From Erysipelotrichaceae bacterium (lineage in GTDB: Bacteria; Bacillota_I; Bacilli_A; Erysipelotrichales; Erysipelotrichaceae), in NCBI GenBank assembly GCA_900754715.1, contig CAAEDX010000034.1, positions 1 through 10,473 of the forward strand: 10,473 nucleotides of DNA. Direction: 5' to 3'. This document shows, one piece after another, positions 6,445 to 10,473 of this stretch. A model generated the notes under the pieces. That model had not been told where the DNA came from, searched no databases, and worked only from the letters and a program-made list of their open reading frames with translations. A program made the translations under genes and the position numbers. Each line of letters starts with the position of its first letter. Position 1 is the first letter of the stretch.

Positions 6445-7746
6445 ATGAAGGTCGGATTTATTTCACTTGGCTGCAGCAAGAATCTTGTGGACAGCGAAAA
6501 GATGATGGGCATGTTAAAAGAAAACGGACACGAGCTGGTCAACAGTCCCGTTGAAGCGGAAGCTATCATCATCAATACGTGCGGATTTATCACCAGCGCA
6601 AAGGAAGAAGCCATTTCGACCATTTTTGAAATGGCCAAGTACAAAGAGGGCAAGCTGAAAAAACTGATCGTGACCGGATGTCTGGCACAGCGGTATAAGG
6701 AACAGCTGGAAGCCGAGATCCCAGAGCTGGATGCGGTCGTCCGCATCAGTGAGTATGATCATCTGCATGAGGTGCTTGCAAAGGAGCTTGGTGATGAAGC
6801 AAAAGTGACTTTCCACAAGGCCAGACGACTGTTGACGAGCAAGCCGTGGACCGCTTACTTGAAGATCGCGGAAGGCTGCTCGAACCATTGCGCCTATTGT
6901 GCGATCCCGCTGATCCGTGGTGACAACGTATCCGTGCCAGAGGAACAGCTGGTCGAAGAAGCAAAGAAATTAGCGGCAGGCGGCGTGAAGGAACTGGTGC
7001 TCAATGCGCAGGACACGACCAAATATGGGGTGGACCTGTATGGTTCGCGCAAATTGCTGGAACTGTTGCAGAAGCTGCATGAGATCGAAGGATTTCACTG
7101 GATCCGCATCCTGTATATGTATCCGGATGAGATCGATGATGAACTGATCGAAGGAATGGCAAAGCTGCCTAAGGTGCTGCCTTATTTCGATATTCCGATG
7201 CAGCACGCCAATGATGAGATGCTGGCGCGCATGAACCGCCGCGGGACAAAGGAAGAGGTGCTGCGGCTGATTCAGAAGATCCGCCAGACCTTTGCGCATC
7301 CGACCTTGCGTACGACATTTATCGTGGGATTTCCCGGGGAATCGCGCCAAACCATGGATGAACTGCTGCAATTTGTCAGAGATGTCCGCTGGGATCACAT
7401 GGGCGCTTTCACTTATTCTCCTGAGGAAGATACCCCAGGCTACAGCATGAGACCGGTATGTCCAGAAGAAGTTAAAGCGCAATATCTGGATGAACTGATG
7501 AAGCTGCAGGAGGAGATCGCGCTGGAGAATCAGCAACAGAAGATCGGTCGCGTGATCGAAGTGCTGGTAGAAGATCAGGAAGGACTGAGCGGAAAATATC
7601 GCGGACGCAGCGAATGGGACGCGCCAGACGGCGTAGACGGCATGGTCATCTTTACCAGTGACCGACAGATCGAAATGGGCAGTTTCGTCAAGGTCAAGGT
7701 GACACAGGTGCTGCCGCATGATGTGATCGGAGAAGAAGTGTGCTGA
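6445..7746 (+). CDS. rimO: Ribosomal protein S12 methylthiotransferase RimO
   Basis: RimO is a radical-SAM enzyme that adds a methylthio group to the conserved aspartate (Asp89 in E. coli numbering) of ribosomal protein S12. The 433 residues are the usual family length. The N-terminal UPF0004/MTTase domain has its three cluster cysteines: Cys10 in SLGCSKNLVDSE, Cys46 in INTCGFI and Cys79 in TGCLAQRY. The radical-SAM domain has EGCSNHCAYCAIP, with Cys145, Cys149 and Cys152 binding the second [4Fe-4S] cluster. A TRAM domain fills about 370-433. SLGCSKNLVDSE and the EGCSNHCAYCAIP form point to RimO rather than MiaB or MtaB. The start at 6445 has AAGGAG (6430-6435) 9 bases upstream. No separate promoter is obvious after the hairpin at 6390-6421; read-through from 6030 or an internal promoter must supply transcription. 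The 3' end overlaps the next gene by seven bases. Confidence 0.96.
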   Translation: MKVGFISLGCSKNLVDSEKMMGMLKENGHELVNSPVEAEAIIINTCGFITSAKEEAISTIFEMAKYKEGKLKKLIVTGCLAQRYKEQLEAEIPELDAVVRISEYDHLHEVLAKELGDEAKVTFHKARRLLTSKPWTAYLKIAEGCSNHCAYCAIPLIRGDNVSVPEEQLVEEAKKLAAGGVKELVLNAQDTTKYGVDLYGSRKLLELLQKLHEIEGFHWIRILYMYPDEIDDELIEGMAKLPKVLPYFDIPMQHANDEMLARMNRRGTKEEVLRLIQKIRQTFAHPTLRTTFIVGFPGESRQTMDELLQFVRDVRWDHMGAFTYSPEEDTPGYSMRPVCPEEVKAQYLDELMKLQEEIALENQQQKIGRVIEVLVEDQEGLSGKYRGRSEWDAPDGVDGMVIFTSDRQIEMGSFVKVKVTQVLPHDVIGEEVC

Positions 7747-8225
7747 TCGGATTTGCTCCGATCATTGCCGATGAGCCGCGTGTGCTGATCCTGGGCTCCA
7801 TGCCCAGTGTGACCTCATTGGAGAAACAAGAGTATTATGGCTATCGGCATAATCGGTTCTGGAAGATCATGAGCGCATGCTTTGACATGCCGATCGAAAC
7901 TTACGCGCAAAAACAAAAGATCATCCGCAGCCATCATCTGATCCTTTGGGATGTCATTCATGCCTGCGAAAGAGAAGGATCGCTGGATTCCAGCATCCGA
8001 AAAGAGGTCGTCAATCCGATCGATGTGCTGGCACAGACATATCCGACATTGCACACAGTGATCTGTAATGGCAAGAAAAGCGAAAGTCTGTATGAGAGAC
8101 ATTTTTCCACGCTTCCGTTAAGGAAGATCTATCTGCCCAGCACGAGCAATGCCAATCGCACCATAAAAGAAGAGGCGCTGTTTCAACAGTGGATCGCAGT
8201 GCTTCGTGAATTGTTGGCAGAATGA
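7740..8225 (+). CDS. Hypoxanthine/deoxyinosine DNA glycosylase, uracil-DNA glycosylase superfamily
   Basis: This 161-residue protein belongs by motif to the small HDG branch (family 6) of the uracil-DNA glycosylase superfamily, enzymes that remove hypoxanthine arising from adenine deamination. The diagnostic stretches are LGSMPSVTSL (from residue 18), YYGYRHNRFW (32-41, containing the conserved Asn38), a central strand ICNGKKS and the C-terminal LPSTSNAN. The family usually shows a similar GS.PS..SL, YYG...N.FW and LPSTSPAN pattern. The start is GTG 7740: the first in-frame ATG is codon 21, inside the SMPS motif, and would remove essential sequence. GGAG (7729-7732) lies 7 bases upstream, inside rimO. 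The start overlaps the rimO stop by seven bases, so translation is probably coupled. The substrate could include uracil as well as hypoxanthine; sequence alone does not settle this. Confidence 0.88.
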   Translation: MLIGFAPIIADEPRVLILGSMPSVTSLEKQEYYGYRHNRFWKIMSACFDMPIETYAQKQKIIRSHHLILWDVIHACEREGSLDSSIRKEVVNPIDVLAQTYPTLHTVICNGKKSESLYERHFSTLPLRKIYLPSTSNANRTIKEEALFQQWIAVLRELLAE

Positions 8226-8265
8226 CTTGAAGCTGACAGAGAAACCAAAATAACACTACCTGGAG

Positions 8266-8308
8266 AAATCGCCAGAAGGCCTGTATATAAAGGCTTTCTG
8301 GCGGTTTT
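8266..8308 (+). terminator. Terminator of the rimO-glycosylase unit
   Basis: A 13-bp stem, CGCCAGAAGGCCT / AGGCTTTCTGGCG, has one G-U pair and an 8-base loop (GTATATAA), extended by an AAAT/GTTT pairing and ending in GTTTTGT. It lies about 40 bases past the glycosylase stop. Confidence 0.88.
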
Positions 8309-8386
8309 GTCCAAAGGGTGGGGTTCATCTAAAAAAGGTTGTTCGTTTTGTTGGAAATCGATAGGAGTGTCAGTTGTGCATAAACA

Positions 8387-8413
8387 GAAAAAAAGCTTGA
8401 TCTCTCAAGCTTT
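8387..8413 (-). terminator. Terminator of tRNA-Lys
   Basis: On the minus strand, a perfect 9-bp stem AAAGCTTGA / TCAAGCTTT with a GAGA loop is followed by TTTT. It begins 10 bases after the encoded CCA end of the tRNA. Confidence 0.88.
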
Positions 8414-8423
8414 CTTGTTCAAA

Positions 8424-8499
8424 TGGTGGACCCTTAGGGATTCGAACCCTAGACCCACTGATTAAGAGTCAGTTGCTCTGCCAGCTGAGCTAAGGGTCC
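8424..8499 (-). tRNA. tRNA-Lys (anticodon CTT)
   Basis: The minus strand folds as a canonical cloverleaf. The acceptor stem is GGACCCT / AGGGTCC with discriminator A and an encoded CCA. The D-arm is GCTC-AGCTGGCA-GAGC. The anticodon arm is ACTGA-CTCTTAA-TCAGT with anticodon CTT (reads AAG, lysine), and the T-arm is TAGGG-TTCGAAT-CCCTA. The length is 76 bases with CCA and 73 without. The gene is a single unit with its own promoter and terminator, oriented opposite to the upstream protein genes. Confidence 0.97.
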
Positions 8500-8517
8500 A
8501 TCGCTGTTTGCTCGTAT

Positions 8518-8546
8518 ATAATACCAGCGGAAAAGGCGATTGTCAA
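8518..8546 (-). promoter_or_regulatory. Strong promoter of tRNA-Lys
   Basis: On the minus strand TTGACA (8546-8541) is a perfect -35 box, followed after 17 bases by TATTAT (8523-8518). Transcription would start near 8511, about 12 bases before the mature tRNA 5' end at 8499. Just upstream of the -35 box the minus strand has T-tracts (8558-8572), which resemble an UP element and fit a stable-RNA promoter. The IS66-type element begins 38 bases upstream of the -35 box and leaves this stretch intact. Confidence 0.88.
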
Positions 8547-8584
8547 CAGGTAAAGTGAAAAAAATCCAAAAACGCTGAAGTGAA

Positions 8585-8598
8585 GTTACTATTCACAG
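8585..8598 (+). repeat. Left terminal inverted repeat of the IS66-type element
   Basis: GTTACTATTCACAG matches, as reverse complement and without mismatch, the 14 bases at 10460-10473. Similarity stops immediately inside this block (CAGGAAATG versus TCGGTCAAA reading inward). Confidence 0.9.
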
Positions 8599-8618
8599 CA
8601 GGAAATGAAAGGGCACGG

Positions 8619-8661
8619 AAAAAACACGATGTTAGAATCAGTCTTCTGATTCTGCATCGTG
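8619..8661 (-). terminator. Terminator folded over the transposase stop codon
   Basis: On the minus strand CACGATG-C-AGAATCAG pairs with CTGATTCT-AA-CATCGTG around an AAGA loop. This gives a 7-bp and an 8-bp helix separated by a small internal loop, followed by TTTTTT (8624-8619). The 5' arm encodes the last residues of the transposase, and its TGA (8640-8638) lies in the 3' arm. It should end transposase mRNA before the left inverted repeat and so shield the downstream tRNA-Lys promoter from transcription. Confidence 0.88.
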
Positions 8662-10188
8662 TAGTTTCATTTCTGCAATTGTGATATAGCTTTCTCCTAA
8701 CGCCCTTTTTATCAATTCGCTTACGTGATACCCATGCCGCTTTCCTGTTTCCAGATACGATTTTATATTTGCGTAATTTCTTGCACTATTTATGTTTTCA
8801 AATTGTCCCGATACTTTCATCTTCGTCTTACTGCTGCGCAAAGATCGCTCGCTGACATTATTTGAAAACGGGATTTCTTTATTCAATGTCCACATCAAAT
8901 AGTTTTCCTTGTACTCCTTCAATCGCTTCAGTAAATTCTTCTCATCACTCGCATAATATTTATCTTCGTCTTCTAGATTTTCCATCTCCCCTTGAGCTAT
9001 TATCGTATCATACTGCAGGGCAATATAATCAGCATCGATATAGTTGCCGACATTTCGATTGTGATTTTCTCTCAACAGCAGTTCTATCAGATCCTTCGCC
9101 CACTCATGTCCTAGATGATCAACGACCTTTTTCAGATCCCGCAGCAGATGCACACAGCACTCTACATTTGCGAAATGATATTCCTCGTTATAATTTACCT
9201 TATTATGATCATGCATCACTATTTTTTCTTTTGATAATGAGGCGAGTATCTGATCCTCATCCAGTCCTTGTTTATTTTTCTGCGCATGGGCCGTATAGTA
9301 AGCTATCTTATCATCTCCATAAAACCTTAAGCAGGCATTCTTTTTATTTATGCTTATTACCGTATCATCCCAATGAACGATCGGCAGCCGAATAACTTCT
9401 TTCTTTAATTCCTGAATGAATCCGCCCAAAGAATCGCTCAATCTTTTCTGCAGCTTCGCAATATATCCATTGCTTAGGGAGATCTGCCCTTCTGTAAGCC
9501 CTGTGATCATTTCATTTGTGCGGTTCATAGAGACATATCCTTCGTTCAATAATGTCAGTATCAAATTCTGCACACCGACGCCATATTGATTTTCTTCTTT
9601 TAATTCTTTCGGAATGGCAATTCTTTCCTTATTTCCGCATTCAGGGCATATAGACTCGATAAAACGATGACGTATCCTTCTCACTACGATCTGGAAATCA
9701 CATTCATCCTTCATTGCGAAAACATTTCCTGGCTTCATAGGAGAACCGCATTTTGGACATGATCCTACTTTATGGTCCACATAATCTGTAATATCATCAT
9801 CATCAAATCTTTCTAATTTATGTTTTTTATGATTGAGCTGACCGCCCTTTTTATTATCTGTTTTCTCTCTTGAATTCGGAATATGTTTTTTCTTATTCAA
9901 CGGCGTTTTGGATGTAGGAAGTCCTGAATTGGTCGAATCGTTATTTAATATGGAGTTCAAGTTGTCAATTTTCTTCTGCATCGTGGTTATTTTATTCTCG
10001 AATGCATCAGTGATCTTATCTACTTGTTTATTTACCTTACGTTCGATGATCTTATCCTGATTCTCCATTAAATAATCGAGCTGGCTTGAGAGGCTGCGAA
10101 CCCGGCCTTTTAGATATTTGTTTTCTTTCACAAGTTTTTCGTTCTTTTCAACTTCTTCACAATACAATTTATAAAAATCATCAGCCAT
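8638..10188 (-). CDS. tnpC: IS66-family transposase (TnpC-type)
   Basis: This 516-residue DDE transposase is read on the minus strand. The start at 10188 is preferred to the in-frame ATG at 10206 because AGGAGG (10202-10197) lies 8 bases before it. Residues about 10-85 form a charged coiled coil. The linker STNSGLPTSKTP and NKKGGQLNHKK (85-125) is typical of IS66 proteins. A zinc-binding region has CPKC (144-147) and CPEC (181-184). The catalytic core shows WDDT with Asp274 (usually DET in the family), MHDHNKVNY with Asp327, a CCVHLLRDL segment corresponding to the family's CWAHxRR, and NNVSERSLRSSK with Glu447. A C-terminal ARNYANIKSYLETGKRHG segment is also family-like. The reading frame is intact and full length, so the protein is probably active. 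It catalyses excision and integration using the 14-bp ends. Codon use is AT-rich, unlike the neighbouring genes. Confidence 0.95.
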   Translation of the reverse strand: MADDFYKLYCEEVEKNEKLVKENKYLKGRVRSLSSQLDYLMENQDKIIERKVNKQVDKITDAFENKITTMQKKIDNLNSILNNDSTNSGLPTSKTPLNKKKHIPNSREKTDNKKGGQLNHKKHKLERFDDDDITDYVDHKVGSCPKCGSPMKPGNVFAMKDECDFQIVVRRIRHRFIESICPECGNKERIAIPKELKEENQYGVGVQNLILTLLNEGYVSMNRTNEMITGLTEGQISLSNGYIAKLQKRLSDSLGGFIQELKKEVIRLPIVHWDDTVISINKKNACLRFYGDDKIAYYTAHAQKNKQGLDEDQILASLSKEKIVMHDHNKVNYNEEYHFANVECCVHLLRDLKKVVDHLGHEWAKDLIELLLRENHNRNVGNYIDADYIALQYDTIIAQGEMENLEDEDKYYASDEKNLLKRLKEYKENYLMWTLNKEIPFSNNVSERSLRSSKTKMKVSGQFENINSARNYANIKSYLETGKRHGYHVSELIKRALGESYITIAEMKLHDAESED

Positions 10189-10222
10189 CGTCGAAACCTC
10201 CTGCATTGGTTATTACATAAAG

Positions 10223-10231
10223 ATTATAACA
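10223..10231 (-). promoter_or_regulatory. Extended -10 promoter of the transposase gene
   Basis: The minus strand reads TGTTATAAT (10231-10223), a perfect -10 hexamer with the TGn extension. No good -35 box is found 16-18 bases upstream, as is common for extended -10 promoters. Transcription would start about 10216, giving a leader of about 28 bases with the AGGAGG site at 10202-10197. Confidence 0.65.
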
Positions 10232-10278
10232 TACGAATTCAGAGCATCCCTGTGGAAAACTATTTGATGAGCAAACAG

Positions 10279-10320
10279 AAAAAAGCTCTGCAAACACGAT
10301 AAAATTTAGTCTACAGAGCT
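10279..10320 (-). terminator. Terminator-like hairpin upstream of the transposase promoter
   Basis: On the minus strand AGCTCTG (10320-10314) pairs with CAGAGCT (10290-10284) across a 23-base loop and is followed by TTTTT (10283-10279). It lies about 50 bases upstream of the -10 box, so it would stop transcripts entering the element from outside rather than those made from its own promoter. The long loop lowers confidence in its strength. Confidence 0.65.
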
Positions 10321-10337
10321 CATAGAACCTTTTATAA

Positions 10338-10389
10338 GGCCGATCTATAAAAAATATGACATTTAACAACCAGACAGATCACATCGGCC
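10338..10389. repeat. Inverted repeat in the IS leader
   Basis: GGCCGAT (10338-10344) and ATCGGCC (10383-10389) are perfect complements separated by 38 AT-rich bases. An AGATC copy near 10376-10380 can pair with GATCT at 10342-10346 as an alternative. The role is unknown; it could be a protein-binding site or RNA structure, or chance. Confidence 0.4.
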
Positions 10390-10441
10390 AGAAAGTCTTT
10401 GATTCGCCTTCAAACAAAAAATAATTTCTTTAGTTTTCCAC

Positions 10442-10470
10442 TTGACAGGTTTTGACCGACTGTGAATAGT
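10442..10470 (+). promoter_or_regulatory. Outward-facing promoter-like element at the right end of the IS
   Basis: TTGACA (10442-10447) is a perfect -35 box pointing out of the element. After exactly 17 bases comes AATAGT (10465-10470), a 4-of-6 match to the -10 box that lies within the terminal inverted repeat. It could act as a weak promoter for flanking DNA, or supply a -35 to a -10 present in the target. The flank is outside the window. Confidence 0.4.
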
Positions 10471-10473
10471 AAC
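10460..10473 (-). repeat. Right terminal inverted repeat of the IS66-type element
   Basis: CTGTGAATAGTAAC is the exact reverse complement of 8585-8598 and ends on the final base of the window. Confidence 0.9.

Larger units (their letters stand above)
8585..10473 (-). mobile_element. Complete IS66-family insertion sequence, single transposase gene
   Basis: The 1889-bp element is bounded by perfect 14-bp inverted repeats, GTTACTATTCACAG at 8585-8598 and its complement at 10460-10473, and carries one transposase gene on the minus strand. No tnpA- or tnpB-like genes are present, so it is like the single-gene (ISBst12-type) members of the family. The right repeat ends on the last base of the window, so the far flank and any target duplication cannot be seen; an 8-bp duplication is typical of IS66, and the 8 bases before the left end are GAAGTGAA. 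GC content is clearly lower than in the neighbouring genes, which supports acquisition. The 3' (left) side has only about 40 bases between the stop codon and the inverted repeat, while the 5' side has a leader of about 270 bases with regulatory structure. Confidence 0.9.

Noticed and set aside
8862..9395. A 177-codon open frame on the + strand inside the transposase gene
   Set aside because: It is antisense to the conserved catalytic core of the transposase, has no ribosome binding site or recognisable motif, and its composition (Ser/His/Leu-rich) is that of a shadow frame.
10249..10260. TGTGGAAAAC at about 10251 as a DnaA box
   Set aside because: It differs from the TGTGGATAA consensus, is isolated, and lies within an insertion sequence, so an origin is unlikely.
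8424..10473. Mobile DNA next to a tRNA gene as an integrative element attachment site
   Set aside because: The element lies upstream of the tRNA promoter, not at the tRNA 3' end. It encodes an IS66 DDE transposase rather than an integrase, and no tRNA fragment is duplicated within the window.

Overview
The window looks like chromosomal DNA of a Gram-positive gut-type Bacillota. An Erysipelotrichia-like lineage is possible, but that is only an impression. The evidence is strong AGGAGG-type ribosome binding sites, many short hairpin terminators, a tRNA with an encoded CCA end, lipoprotein signal peptides, and large secreted proteins built from FIVAR, Big_2 and BspA-type leucine-rich repeat modules. 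The standard code with TGA stops is used. Base composition is uneven. Counted on single 60-base lines, GC is about 68% inside the leucine-rich repeats (from 2641), 55% in rimO (from 6721) and 38% in the transposase (from 9001).

Bases 1-5990 are a surface-protein region, all on the + strand. It opens with the 3' end of a large FIVAR-repeat protein that finishes in a membrane-spanning tail, followed by a hairpin. Next come three tightly packed genes: a lipoprotein with a thioredoxin-type CGYC site, a small lipoprotein resembling the YehR/DUF1307 family, and a 1205-residue secreted protein. That protein carries a signal peptide, a BspA-like leucine-rich repeat domain, five Big_2 Ig-like domains and five FIVAR repeats, and has no visible anchor. 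The leucine-rich repeat domain places one cysteine every 23 residues, 14 times in a row, so a redox lipoprotein two genes upstream is a suggestive neighbour.

Bases 6000-8310 hold housekeeping-type genes with their own promoter: a two-helix small membrane protein, then rimO (ribosomal protein S12 methylthiotransferase), then a hypoxanthine/deoxyinosine-type DNA glycosylase whose GTG start overlaps the end of rimO. Terminators separate the membrane protein from rimO and close the unit.

Bases 8387-8546 are a complete minus-strand tRNA-Lys(CTT) unit with a strong promoter and its own terminator.

Bases 8585-10473 are a complete single-gene IS66-family insertion sequence with perfect 14-bp terminal inverted repeats; the second repeat ends on the last base of the window. 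The element is much more AT-rich than its surroundings. It carries a transposase gene with an extended -10 promoter, a terminator upstream of that promoter, a terminator folded over the transposase stop codon, and an outward-facing -35-like box near its far end. It sits 38 bp upstream of the tRNA promoter's -35 box.

I see no CRISPR array, phage genes or defence system. The most interesting material is the cysteine-periodic adhesin with its redox lipoprotein neighbour and the transcriptional insulation of the insertion sequence.
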